Origin: Lutibacter sp.
Lineage (GTDB): Bacteria > Bacteroidota > Bacteroidia > Flavobacteriales > Flavobacteriaceae
Direction: 5' to 3'
DNA length: 62,514 nucleotides
Assembly (NCBI GenBank): GCA_030694935.1
Contig: JAUYUA010000055.1
Location: 1 to 62,514 of the forward strand
Shown piece by piece: positions 35,878-44,005 of this stretch; the stretch's first letter is position 1, and each line of letters starts with the position of its first letter. The position numbers and the translations under genes are program-made. Below the pieces are notes generated by a model, which saw only the letters and a list, made by a program, of their open reading frames with translations, did no database searches and was not told the DNA's origin.

Positions 35878-36537
35878 TTATCCTATCGCCAATTTTTTAA
35901 GGTTACTGATTGTTTTCAAAGGATTTTTACTTTTAAAAATAAAATTTCCTGCAACAAAAGCGTCAACGCCGGCATTGGAAAGTTTTTCTATATTTTCATC
36001 GGTTACGCCGCCATCAACTTCAATAAGCGCATTGGAACTGGAAAATTCAATCAATGCTTTTAGCTGTTCCACTTTTTTGTAAGTGTTTTCAATAAAACTT
36101 TGTCCGCCAAAACCCGGATTTACGCTCATCAGCAACACCAAATCCAAATCGGTGATAATATCTTCCAAAACCGCAATTGGCGTGTGCGGATTCAAAGAAA
36201 CGCCGGCTTTCATTCCTAGCGCTTTTATGGCTTGAACAGTTCTGTGTAAATGTGGACAAGCCTCATAATGAACCGTTAAAATATCGGCGCCAACATTTTT
36301 AAAATCTTCAATAAAACGGTCTGGATCAACAATCATTAGATGCACATCCATCGTTTTTTTGGCGTGTTTTTTTATCGCTTTTATAACGGGCATTCCAAAT
36401 GAAATGTTTGGGACAAAAACGCCGTCCATCACATCAATATGAAACCAGTCCGCTTCACTTTTGTTGATCATTTCAATATCGCGTTGTAAATTGCCAAAAT
36501 CTGCGGCCAAAAGGGAAGGAGCAATAAATTTGTTCAT
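35878..36537 (-). CDS. rpe: ribulose-phosphate 3-epimerase
   Basis: TIM barrel epimerase of the pentose phosphate pathway. N-terminal APSLLAADFGNL, HIDVMDGVFVPNISFG, VHLMIVDPDRF, MSVNPGFGGQSFI and EVDGGVTDENI hold the metal and phosphate ligands. 219 residues from ATG at 36537. A TTG eight codons upstream lies in the -7 box and is rejected. Confidence 0.95.
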   Translation of the reverse strand: MNKFIAPSLLAADFGNLQRDIEMINKSEADWFHIDVMDGVFVPNISFGMPVIKAIKKHAKKTMDVHLMIVDPDRFIEDFKNVGADILTVHYEACPHLHRTVQAIKALGMKAGVSLNPHTPIAVLEDIITDLDLVLLMSVNPGFGGQSFIENTYKKVEQLKALIEFSSSNALIEVDGGVTDENIEKLSNAGVDAFVAGNFIFKSKNPLKTISNLKKLAIG

Positions 36538-36558
36538 TTTTTCTGATTGTTGTTTGTG

Positions 36559-36566
36559 CAAAAGTA
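36559..36566 (-). promoter_or_regulatory. promoter -7 box TACTTTTG for rpe
   Basis: Exact consensus on the minus strand, 21 bases from the rpe ATG, directly downstream of the rpoD terminator. Confidence 0.6.
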
Positions 36567-36584
36567 GGTTTTATAAAGCAAAAA

Positions 36585-36623
36585 AAGAAAAACGCTTCAA
36601 ATTTTTGAAGCGTTTTTCTTTTT
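36585..36623 (-). terminator. terminator between rpoD and rpe
   Basis: Near-perfect stem AAAAACGCTTCAAA / TTTTTGAAGCGTTTTT with A-runs and T-runs on both sides, so it can work in either direction; here it ends rpoD transcripts. Confidence 0.85.
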
Positions 36624-36656
36624 AAGGCAATCCGTAAGTTTTAAAACCAAGGAATT

Positions 36657-37520
36657 TTATCCTAAATAGGTTTTTAAAATTTTACTTCTTGAAGTATGTT
36701 TTAATCTTCTGATGGCTTTTTCTTTAATTTGACGAACACGTTCGCGTGTTAAATCGAAAGTTTCACCAATTTCTTCAAGTGTCATTGGGTGCGTGTCGCC
36801 CAAACCGAAATACAACTGAACAACATCCGCTTCTCTTGGCGTTAAAGTTTCCAAAGCGCGTTCAATTTCAACTTTTAAAGATTCGTGAAGCAACGCTTTA
36901 TCCGGATTTGGAGATTCGCCAGTATTTAAAACATCATACAAGTTAGAGTCTTCACCTTCAATTAAAGGCGCATCCATCGATACGTGACGGCCCGAATTTT
37001 TCATCGATTCTTTTACGTCATTAACGGTCATATCTAATTTTTTTGCAATTTCTTCGGCAGATGGCGGTCTTTCATTTTCCTGCTCTAAAAACGCATACAT
37101 TTTGTTAATTTTATTGATCGAGCCAATTTTGTTCAAAGGCAAACGCACAATTCTCGATTGCTCAGCCAAAGCCTGTAAAATCGATTGACGAATCCACCAA
37201 ACCGCATAAGAAATAAATTTAAATCCACGAGTTTCATCAAAACGTTTCGCCGCTTTAATCAATCCCAAATTTCCTTCATTAATTAAATCGGGTAATGTCA
37301 ATCCCTGATTTTGGTATTGTTTCGCCACAGATACCACAAAACGCAAGTTAGCTTTGGTTAATTTCTCCAAAGCCATTTGGTCGCCGGCTCTAATTTTCTG
37401 CGCCAATTCCACCTCTTGTTCAGCGGTAATTAAATCTACTTTTCCAATTTCCTGTAAGTACTTGTCTAAAGATGCGGTTTCTCTGTTGGTAACCTGTTTC
37501 GTTATTTTAAGCTGTCTCAT
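36657..37520 (-). CDS. rpoD: primary sigma factor RpoD/SigA
   Basis: 287 residues with regions 1.2 ([23 protein letters not shown]), 2 ([38 protein letters not shown]...[16 protein letters not shown]), 3 and 4 ([16 protein letters not shown]...[26 protein letters not shown]). Region 1.1 and the non-conserved insert of E. coli sigma-70 are absent, the standard form in Bacteroidetes, whose promoters are TAnnTTTG. Confidence 0.96.
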   Translation of the reverse strand: MRQLKITKQVTNRETASLDKYLQEIGKVDLITAEQEVELAQKIRAGDQMALEKLTKANLRFVVSVAKQYQNQGLTLPDLINEGNLGLIKAAKRFDETRGFKFISYAVWWIRQSILQALAEQSRIVRLPLNKIGSINKINKMYAFLEQENERPPSAEEIAKKLDMTVNDVKESMKNSGRHVSMDAPLIEGEDSNLYDVLNTGESPNPDKALLHESLKVEIERALETLTPREADVVQLYFGLGDTHPMTLEEIGETFDLTRERVRQIKEKAIRRLKHTSRSKILKTYLG

Positions 37521-37862
37521 GTAGTAGCGAATAATTTTTTAGTTAATATATAAGGTCTATAGTATTATACGTTGGATTCTTAAAAATGTTACAAAATAAA
37601 TCACAAACAATTTTATTTGTTTCAAAAACAACGCAATTTATAGCAATATTTTGGGCGTTTCCCGCCAACTGGCGGGCCAAGCTTTTCGTTCCAATCTTTA
37701 TTTCTTTGCCAAAAAGGCAAAGAAATAAAGTATTTCCACTTCAATCTTTAACGCGGCTTGATTTACAATCTGAGATTTAAAATTTTGAATGTTTAATTTT
37801 TAACTTTCAATTATTGGCAATAAAAAACTTATATTTGATTTTTAAAAATTGCATAAAAGAAA
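37521..37862. other. 342-base gap without genes
   Basis: It holds the upstream region of rpoD (first ~130 bases), the palindromic element at 37651-37757 and an AT-rich stretch before the glycosyltransferase gene. I see no frame with protein-like composition. Confidence 0.6.
37651..37757. repeat. dispersed element with two palindromes
   Basis: Begins TTGGGCGTTT and ends ATTTCCACTTCAATCTTTAACGCGGC, phrases I know from widespread intergenic elements of Bacteroidetes. Two perfect inverted repeats: CCCGCCA-AC-TGGCGGG (37661-37676) and a 15-bp-arm hairpin CTTTATTTCTTTGCC / GGCAAAGAAATAAAG (37696-37730). Confidence 0.7.
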
Positions 37863-38600
37863 ATGATTATCAAAAAACTTTCCATTATAATGCCAGCTTA
37901 TAATGAAGCGGCAACCATTCATAGAATTTTAGATAAAATAAAGGATGTTGAATTACTAAATGGCATTGGCAAAGAACTCATTATTGTAAATGATTGTTCA
38001 ACCGATGATACTAAAGGTACGATATATAGATATATTGAAAATAATCCTGAGTTTCAAATACTGTATTTTGAACATGAAATTAATAAAGGAAAAGGTGCTG
38101 CATTACATACGGGAATAAGTTTGGCAACTGGTGAGTTTCTAATTATTCAAGATGCTGATTTAGAATATGATCCCCAAGAATATAATGATTTACTAAAACC
38201 GGTCATAAGTGGTTTTGCTGATATTGTGTATGGCTCTCGATTTATTGGCGGTAAACCACACAGAATTCTATTTTTTTGGCATACTTTAGGAAATAGGTTC
38301 CTTACATTTTTATCAAATATGTTTACCAATTTGAATTTATCTGATATGGAAACTTGTTACAAAATGTTTAGAACCGACCTTCTTCAAGGGTTAAAACTAC
38401 AAGAAAAAAGATTTGGATTTGAGCCCGAAGTAACTGCTAAAGTTTCTAAAATCAAAGATATAAGAATTTATGAAGTTGGAATTAGTTATTATGGAAGAAC
38501 CTATGAAGAAGGTAAAAAAATAGGTTGGAAAGACGGATTTAGAGCAATTTACTGTATTATAAAATATAACTTACTAAGCAAAAAACATAGGGTAATATGA
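37863..38600 (+). CDS. family 2 glycosyltransferase, dolichyl-phosphate-mannose-synthase-like
   Basis: 245 residues of the GT2/DPM1-like fold: [39 protein letters not shown] and the metal motif QDADLEYDP. No membrane segments after the catalytic domain. Likely makes a polyprenyl-linked sugar used by the GT-C-type membrane enzyme two genes on. AT-rich compared with the genes on either side. Overlaps the next gene by 4 bases. Confidence 0.88.
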   Translation: MIIKKLSIIMPAYNEAATIHRILDKIKDVELLNGIGKELIIVNDCSTDDTKGTIYRYIENNPEFQILYFEHEINKGKGAALHTGISLATGEFLIIQDADLEYDPQEYNDLLKPVISGFADIVYGSRFIGGKPHRILFFWHTLGNRFLTFLSNMFTNLNLSDMETCYKMFRTDLLQGLKLQEKRFGFEPEVTAKVSKIKDIRIYEVGISYYGRTYEEGKKIGWKDGFRAIYCIIKYNLLSKKHRVI

Positions 38601-39088
38601 TTGACAGTAAAAAAAGATTGGAAAAATTTCTTCAAAGTTATCGTTTTAGTAAAGTTAAAAAGTATCTTCTTGGTGATGTATTAGATTTTGGAGGAAATGA
38701 AGGAGAATTAAAAATATTTGTCAAAGGAGATTATACAATTGTAAATTATGATCATACACCAATGTTTGACAAAACATTTGACACAATAGTTATGTTGGCT
38801 GTATTAGAACATATTGAAGTAGCTGAAGTTTCGGGAATTTTTAGAAAATTTAAATATTGTTTGAGAAATGATGGCACTATTTTTTTGACAACGCCTACAC
38901 CAGCCGCAAAACCTGTTTTGGAAGTACTAGCGTTTTTGGGAATTTTGGATAAAGAAAATATTGAAGAGCACAAACATTATTGGAATAAAAAAGACTTGTA
39001 TAACCTAGCTCAAGATATTGGTTTTAAAATTACAGATTATAAGAAATTTCAATTCGGGTTTAATCAATATGTTGTGTTAAAACATTAA
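38597..39088 (+). CDS. class I SAM-dependent methyltransferase (small)
   Basis: 163 residues. Motif I is [12 protein letters not shown], followed by the acidic loop YDHTP and a motif IV-like [14 protein letters not shown], as in the methyltransferase-11 group. The N-terminal cap is short. Substrate unknown; the neighbours suggest a lipid, sugar or quinone-like acceptor. Confidence 0.75.
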   Translation: MIDSKKRLEKFLQSYRFSKVKKYLLGDVLDFGGNEGELKIFVKGDYTIVNYDHTPMFDKTFDTIVMLAVLEHIEVAEVSGIFRKFKYCLRNDGTIFLTTPTPAAKPVLEVLAFLGILDKENIEEHKHYWNKKDLYNLAQDIGFKITDYKKFQFGFNQYVVLKH

Positions 39089-39106
39089 TTAAATACAGAT
39101 CCAGTA

Positions 39107-40519
39107 ATGATGAAAAAAGTATATTTAGTACTCTTATTAGCTGGTATAGTTTTAAGAATATTTTCCCATTTTATTGTGCCTAATTTTAATGTAGATGAAA
39201 TCTCCTTAGGAAATAGTATAAAATATTCTAATTATATTGATTTGCTTTATCCTTTGACATCATTACAAAGTGCACCTCCTTTATACCTATTAATACAAAA
39301 ATTTATTATTTCGGTTTTACCATTTAGTTTTTGGATGAACATCAAAATTTTAAGTTTTATTTCATCAATTTTGGGTGTTTTATTTTTTTATTTTATTATC
39401 AAGAAATATCAATTTAAAAGTATATTCCTGTTATTATTCATTATAATTTTATTTAACCCATTTATAGTTTATAATTCATTAACAGTTAAACAATATACAA
39501 TTGACTTAACTGGAATTATTTTATTGATTTACCTTTTTAAATCTAATTGGTTTTTACGCTATGGATGGATTTACTTTATTGTGTGGTGTTTAATTTCAAA
39601 TGTTGGATTATTTGCTTGTGCAGGGTATTTGATTTATACATTTTTTATTCATAAGAGTTACGTAAATTATAAATCAATAATAATATATTTTAAAAATAAT
39701 ATTTTAATCTTTTTATCCCCATTTCCATATTTAATATATTTTTTTTGGTATATGAATCAAAATGGAGCTGCTGAACAAAAATCGTTCATGGTTAATTATT
39801 GGGCAAATTCATTTATTCCATTAAATGGAGGGTTTTTTAAATATATTATTTATACTGTTCACGGTTTATGGGTTTATTTATTAAATGCATTTGAAATATG
39901 GGGTATATTATTAATGTTGTTAATGGTTCCATTTTTTGTTTATATAAAAAAGAAGGATCTGCTTTTTAAACAAGAAATATTCTTGCTTTTTTCAATCTTA
40001 ATGGTACATTTGATATTGAATATTTTTCATTTATATCCATTCTCGGATAGATTATATCTTTATTTAGCACCTCTTTTTGTCTTGATTTTAGGATCTTCAA
40101 TATCCGAATTATTTGAAATTAAAAAGATAAAAAAGTATTTTTCAGTATTTATAATTACTATTTCTATGATAACATTATTTCTCTATTCCCTTTATACACC
40201 TTATAGTGACAATGATGTTGCTAATTTATATAACAAACTAAATGAGTTAGGAACCAAAACAATATATGTAACAGAAAAATCAATGGACTGCATACAGAGT
40301 TTTGATGAATTCACAGATAATGAATTTAAACAAGGTTATACATTTGAAATAATTGACTCAAAACTTGAAAAATCCGAATACCTAATCTCTAGAGTTTCAA
40401 AAAAAATAAAATTAAACGTCACTTCACCTGAGGAAGAAATTGTTCAAAAACTGATAAATCAAAAAAAGATAATAAAAATTAATAGTGTAAATGGTTATAA
40501 TATCTTTCAAATAAGATAA
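39107..40519 (+). CDS. multi-span membrane protein, probable GT-C glycosyltransferase
   Basis: 470 residues with about ten hydrophobic spans, then a soluble tail of ~110 residues. The first loop has the acidic NVDEISLG and, a little later, SAPPLYLLIQK; this D-E plus PPLY layout is typical of GT39/ArnT-like enzymes that use polyprenyl-phosphate sugars. No closer identity. Very rich in A+T, Phe, Ile and Tyr. Confidence 0.65.
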   Translation: MMKKVYLVLLLAGIVLRIFSHFIVPNFNVDEISLGNSIKYSNYIDLLYPLTSLQSAPPLYLLIQKFIISVLPFSFWMNIKILSFISSILGVLFFYFIIKKYQFKSIFLLLFIIILFNPFIVYNSLTVKQYTIDLTGIILLIYLFKSNWFLRYGWIYFIVWCLISNVGLFACAGYLIYTFFIHKSYVNYKSIIIYFKNNILIFLSPFPYLIYFFWYMNQNGAAEQKSFMVNYWANSFIPLNGGFFKYIIYTVHGLWVYLLNAFEIWGILLMLLMVPFFVYIKKKDLLFKQEIFLLFSILMVHLILNIFHLYPFSDRLYLYLAPLFVLILGSSISELFEIKKIKKYFSVFIITISMITLFLYSLYTPYSDNDVANLYNKLNELGTKTIYVTEKSMDCIQSFDEFTDNEFKQGYTFEIIDSKLEKSEYLISRVSKKIKLNVTSPEEEIVQKLINQKKIIKINSVNGYNIFQIR

Positions 40520-40574
40520 ATTTTAATTTCGTTTTAACAAACAATCAGAATCTATTTCCTATTCCCTTTTTCAA

Positions 40575-40727
40575 TCAAACTCCCGTCTTCGGTCTTCCGT
40601 CTTCGGACTTCCCAACTTTCCCTATCAAACTCCCGTCTTCCGTCTTCGGTCTTCGGCCTTCGGACTTCCCAACTTTTTCTTCAAACTTCCGTCTTCGGTC
40701 TTCGGTCTTCCCTACTTCCCAACTTTC
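40575..40727. repeat. array of three units with internal heptamers (GTCTTCG/GTCTTCC)
   Basis: Three units TCAAAC(T/-)(C/T)CCG ... CTTCCCAACTTT (40575-40619, 40624-40676, 40681-40727), each built from 7-mers such as GTCTTCG, GTCTTCC, GACTTCC in register. The last unit supplies the C-terminal codons KVGK-stop of the minus-strand gene that ends at 40712. Confidence 0.85.
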
Positions 40728-41146
40728 AATTTCTGATAATAAAACGCAGGCAATAAAATAAACACAAACAAAGGCTGTATCAAAAACCTTCGAACGTAAA
40801 AAGTCAACAAATAATTTTGTGTATCATTAAATTTTAAGAGGATAAAAAGCATCAAACTCAAAACCACAAAAACCAGCATATAAAATTTGATCGAAAAATA
40901 AAGCGCTTTTATATCATAAAAAACCAAATAAATAATGACCAATGAAATAACGGTGTTTAGCGAATATCTATAAAATATATTCAAAAAATAAACGGAAAAA
41001 TTCAGTTCGGGAATAGAAGCGTTTAAATAATCATGTTTAAAATAATCCAAAAGCGGATCATAAAAATAAGGCTGTACCACTGCCCGAATTAAAATCAGCA
41101 TTAGAAACAGCAACATAATTAATCCTATTCGAACTGATTTCCTCAT
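40712..41146 (-). CDS. exosortase F-associated membrane protein
   Basis: 144 residues from ATG at 41146, which overlaps the xrtF stop by 4 bases (ATGA). About four to five membrane spans (IGLIMLLFLMLILIRAVVQPYF near the start, then NTVISLVIIYLVF, MLVFVVLSLMLFILL, FVFILLPAF). It corresponds to the small protein that always accompanies XrtF in flavobacteria; function unknown. Confidence 0.8.
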   Translation of the reverse strand: MRKSVRIGLIMLLFLMLILIRAVVQPYFYDPLLDYFKHDYLNASIPELNFSVYFLNIFYRYSLNTVISLVIIYLVFYDIKALYFSIKFYMLVFVVLSLMLFILLKFNDTQNYLLTFYVRRFLIQPLFVFILLPAFYYQKLKVGK

Positions 41147-41679
41147 TTTTTTAAAGTTGAAAAATTCCGAATCCAAACAAACCAAAGCAAAAAGGTAATT
41201 CCGTAGATAATGGCCGGAAACACAATTTCATGCAAAACATGTTGGTATTGCGGATATTCATAAAGCGCCACCGAAATAATCGCAATCCGCACAATGTTTG
41301 TGAAATAAATAAGCAAACTTCCAAACAAGATATATAAAACGGTTGTTTTAAATTTCCCTGCAAATGCAACAATAAAAGCAATAAATAAGATAATGATGCT
41401 AATGGCATTACAGCCTTCAACGATAAAAGCCGTAAATTTGCCGTTTATGAATAATTTAACCGACACTGTTTCCGTATCCTGTACTATTTCAGTTGGATAA
41501 CCAAAAATGTTTAATAAATATTTTGTTTGTTGGGCAACAGTTTTGGTGATTGGTGCGCACGCAAATGGCGATGTTTCGTTTTGTGTTCTTTCCAAATAAA
41601 AGGAATACAACAAAAACAACAGCAAATAAGTGCCAAAAAATTTAATTAAAAATAATACTACCGTTTTATTGCCTTTCAC
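41143..41679 (-). CDS. xrtF: exosortase F
   Basis: 178-residue membrane enzyme of the exosortase/archaeosortase family, which cuts C-terminal sorting tails and transfers the protein to a new acceptor. The triad is visible: C90 in VEGCNA, R131 in NIVRIA, H150 in LHEIVFP, each at the edge of a membrane span. No gene with an obvious sorting tail or exopolysaccharide cluster is near it; the AT-rich glycan genes at 37863-40519 are the closest candidates. Confidence 0.88.
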   Translation of the reverse strand: MKGNKTVVLFLIKFFGTYLLLFLLYSFYLERTQNETSPFACAPITKTVAQQTKYLLNIFGYPTEIVQDTETVSVKLFINGKFTAFIVEGCNAISIIILFIAFIVAFAGKFKTTVLYILFGSLLIYFTNIVRIAIISVALYEYPQYQHVLHEIVFPAIIYGITFLLWFVWIRNFSTLKK

Positions 41680-41700
41680 AAAAAAAGAATTTTAATTTTG
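41669..41700 (+). promoter_or_regulatory. promoter TTG-N21-TAATTTTG for the GAF protein
   Basis: -33 TTG at 41669-41671 and exact -7 TAATTTTG at 41693-41700, 20 bases before the ATG. Confidence 0.65.
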
Positions 41701-41719
41701 CATAAAATTACAAATTAAT

Positions 41720-42169
41720 ATGAATATTCCTCAATTAAAAGAAACAGTGACCGCCATTGCCGAAAGCAATCAATCGGTTTCAGAAAAAAGACAGGCAATT
41801 TGCGATTATTTAAAACACGAAATTGACTATTACCATTGGGTGGGTTTTTATTTCAAAAACGGCGATAAAGCCGAATTAAAATTGGCCGAATTTGCCGGCG
41901 AACCAACCGAACACACCATCATTCCGTTTGGAAAAGGAATATGCGGACAAGTGGCCATCAGCAATAAAAATTTCGTGGTTCCGGATGTAACTGCCCAAGA
42001 CAATTATATTTCCTGCGGATTTAAAGTGAAAAGCGAAATTGTGATTCCCGTTTTTGTGAATGGCGAAAACATAGGTCAAATTGACATTGATTCTCACATC
42101 ACAAATCCTTTTTCTGAAGCCGATGAGCAGTTTCTGGAATTTGTGTGCGAAAAAGTTGCCCAATTTTAA
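41720..42169 (+). CDS. GAF-domain protein, free methionine-(R)-sulfoxide reductase-like
   Basis: 149 residues, a single GAF domain of the fRMsr group: WVGFYFKNGDKAEL, IPFGKGICGQVA, VPDVTAQDNYISC, SEIVIPVFVNGENIGQIDIDSH. Two of the three cysteines of the E. coli enzyme are present (in KGICG and YISCG); the third, before IPFGKG, is replaced by Thr/Ile. It may still reduce free Met-R-sulfoxide with another reductant. Confidence 0.82.
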   Translation: MNIPQLKETVTAIAESNQSVSEKRQAICDYLKHEIDYYHWVGFYFKNGDKAELKLAEFAGEPTEHTIIPFGKGICGQVAISNKNFVVPDVTAQDNYISCGFKVKSEIVIPVFVNGENIGQIDIDSHITNPFSEADEQFLEFVCEKVAQF

Positions 42170-42195
42170 TCAATAACCTCAAAAAATATTTTTAG

Positions 42196-42357
42196 ATGTT
42201 AAATAAATCCCCAAAAAGTACTTTTAAAAAAATGCGTTTATTTGATAAAATTTCTTTTTTAAATAAACTTTTCAGCAAAAAAAACGAAAAAAACACTCCT
42301 CAGGACTATAACGAAATGGTCTCAAAATTTCACCAAAAAATTAAAAGGAGTTCATAA
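42196..42357 (+). CDS. small basic protein, 53 residues, unknown
   Basis: ATG at 42196 to TAA 42355-42357. The peptide starts MLNKSPKSTFKKMRLFDKIS and is rich in Lys, Asn, Phe and Ser, with an amphipathic first half and an acidic-basic second half. It lies 26 bases after the GAF gene on the same strand, before the purH promoter. Codon use resembles neighbours. I do not recognise it; Met13 is an alternative start. Confidence 0.45.
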   Translation: MLNKSPKSTFKKMRLFDKISFLNKLFSKKNEKNTPQDYNEMVSKFHQKIKRSS

Positions 42358-42377
42358 AATTTTATGAGTAATTTGTG

Positions 42378-42408
42378 TTGTTTAGACTATTGATAATTAG
42401 TAGCTTTG
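42378..42408 (+). promoter_or_regulatory. promoter TTG-N20-TAGCTTTG for purH
   Basis: -33 TTG (42378-42380) and exact -7 box (42401-42408) lie 23 bases before the ATG at 42432, which supports that start over the in-frame ATG at 42375. Confidence 0.7.
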
Positions 42409-42431
42409 CCGAACAATCACAAAGACAACTT

Positions 42432-43958
42432 ATGGGTACTGCAAAAAAAGCAAAATCGGCACTGATTTCAGTTTTTCACAAAGACGGTTTGGCTCCAATC
42501 ATACAAAAATTAAACGACCTAAACATTACAATTTATTCTACGGGAGGCACCGAAAAATTTATTAAAGATTTGGGAGTTAACGCAATACCTGTTGAGGATT
42601 TAACATTGTATCCATCAATTTTAGGCGGCAGGGTTAAAACATTGCACCCAAAAGTTTTCGGCGGAATTTTATCAAGAAGAGAAAATGAAAATGATATTTC
42701 GCAGTTGGCGCAATATGAAATACCGGAAATTGACATTGTAATTGTCGATTTGTATCCGTTTGAAAAAACAGTTGCGAGCAGTGCTTCAGAAGAAGATATT
42801 ATCGAAAAAATTGATATAGGCGGAATTTCATTGATAAGAGCCGCGGCAAAAAACTTTAATGATGTAATTTGCGTTTCAGCACTTGATCAATATGATGCGT
42901 TTTTAGGAATACTTTCAGCATCAAATGGCGAAACAACTTTAGCGCAACGCAAAAATTTTGCGGCAAAAGCATTTGCGGTTTCCAGCCATTACGACAGTGC
43001 CATTTTTAACTATTTAAATGAGGGCGAATTGGCATTCCGTCAAAGTTTTGATCAAGTTTCCGTTTTGCGTTACGGCGAAAACCCGCACCAAAAAGGTTAC
43101 TTCTTTGGAGATTTAAACGAACTTTTCGACATACTTCACGGAAAAGAACTTTCCTACAACAATTTATTGGATGTTGATGCGGCCATCAATTTAATGGGCG
43201 AGTTTAAAAATGATGCGCCAACATTTGCCATTTTAAAACACAACAACGCCTGTGGCGTTGCGCAAAGAGCCACGTTGAAACAAGCGTATTTGGATGCTTT
43301 AGCCGCCGATCCAACTTCTGCATTTGGAGGCGTATTAATTTCAAATAAATTGGTTGATTTGGAAACTGCACAGGAAATTCACGAACTTTTTTGTGAAGTG
43401 GTGATTGCACCTGGATACGATAAAGAAGCATTGGAACTTTTAAAAGGCAAAAAAAATAGAATTATTCTTGTCCAAAAAGCTATTGAATTACCAAACTCGC
43501 AATACAGAACTGCCTTAAATGGCGTTCTTTTTCAAGATAAAAACAACAAAACAGATAATTTGGACGTTGTAGAGTTTGTGACCTTAGAAAAACCAACAGA
43601 CAGAGAACTGGAAGATTTACTTTTTGCCTCAAAAATTTGTAAACATACCAAGTCAAATACCATTGTATTTGCCAAAAACAAACAACTTTTTGCAAGCGGA
43701 ACCGGACAAACAAGTCGGGTAGATGCTTTAGAGCAAGCGATTGTAAAAGCCAAACATTTCAATTTCGATTTAAATGGCGCAGTGATGGCGAGTGATGCTT
43801 TTTTCCCTTTTCCCGATTGCGTGGAGATCGCAGATAAAGCTGGAATTACGGCTGTAATTCAGCCAGGTGGTTCAATTAAGGACCAATTATCGATTGATTA
43901 TTGCAATAATCACAAAATGTCCATGATATTTACGGGCACACGTCATTTCAAACACTAA
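42432..43958 (+). CDS. purH: AICAR formyltransferase / IMP cyclohydrolase
   Basis: Bifunctional last enzyme of purine synthesis. N-terminal MGS-like cyclohydrolase: ALISVFHKDGL, YSTGGTEKFIKD, GRVKTLHPKVFGGILSRR. C-terminal transformylase: RYGENPHQKGYF, ILKHNNACGVAQ, SDAFFPFPDCVEIADKAGI and QPGGSIKD near the end. 508 residues from ATG 42432. Confidence 0.97.
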   Translation: MGTAKKAKSALISVFHKDGLAPIIQKLNDLNITIYSTGGTEKFIKDLGVNAIPVEDLTLYPSILGGRVKTLHPKVFGGILSRRENENDISQLAQYEIPEIDIVIVDLYPFEKTVASSASEEDIIEKIDIGGISLIRAAAKNFNDVICVSALDQYDAFLGILSASNGETTLAQRKNFAAKAFAVSSHYDSAIFNYLNEGELAFRQSFDQVSVLRYGENPHQKGYFFGDLNELFDILHGKELSYNNLLDVDAAINLMGEFKNDAPTFAILKHNNACGVAQRATLKQAYLDALAADPTSAFGGVLISNKLVDLETAQEIHELFCEVVIAPGYDKEALELLKGKKNRIILVQKAIELPNSQYRTALNGVLFQDKNNKTDNLDVVEFVTLEKPTDRELEDLLFASKICKHTKSNTIVFAKNKQLFASGTGQTSRVDALEQAIVKAKHFNFDLNGAVMASDAFFPFPDCVEIADKAGITAVIQPGGSIKDQLSIDYCNNHKMSMIFTGTRHFKH

Positions 43959-43964
43959 TTTAAG

Positions 43965-43972
43965 TAACTTTG
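43965..43972 (+). promoter_or_regulatory. promoter -7 box TAACTTTG for mreB
   Basis: Exact TAnnTTTG, 33 bases before the mreB ATG and 6 bases after the purH stop. No clear -33 TTG. Confidence 0.55.
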
Positions 43973-44005
43973 TAGGATTTCAAATTTAATAAACATTAAA
44001 AAAAT

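Noticed and set aside
40575-40727. Possible CRISPR array at the GTCTTCGG repeats
   Set aside because: Units follow one another with nearly no spacers, the spacers are not unique 30-mers, and no cas genes are present.
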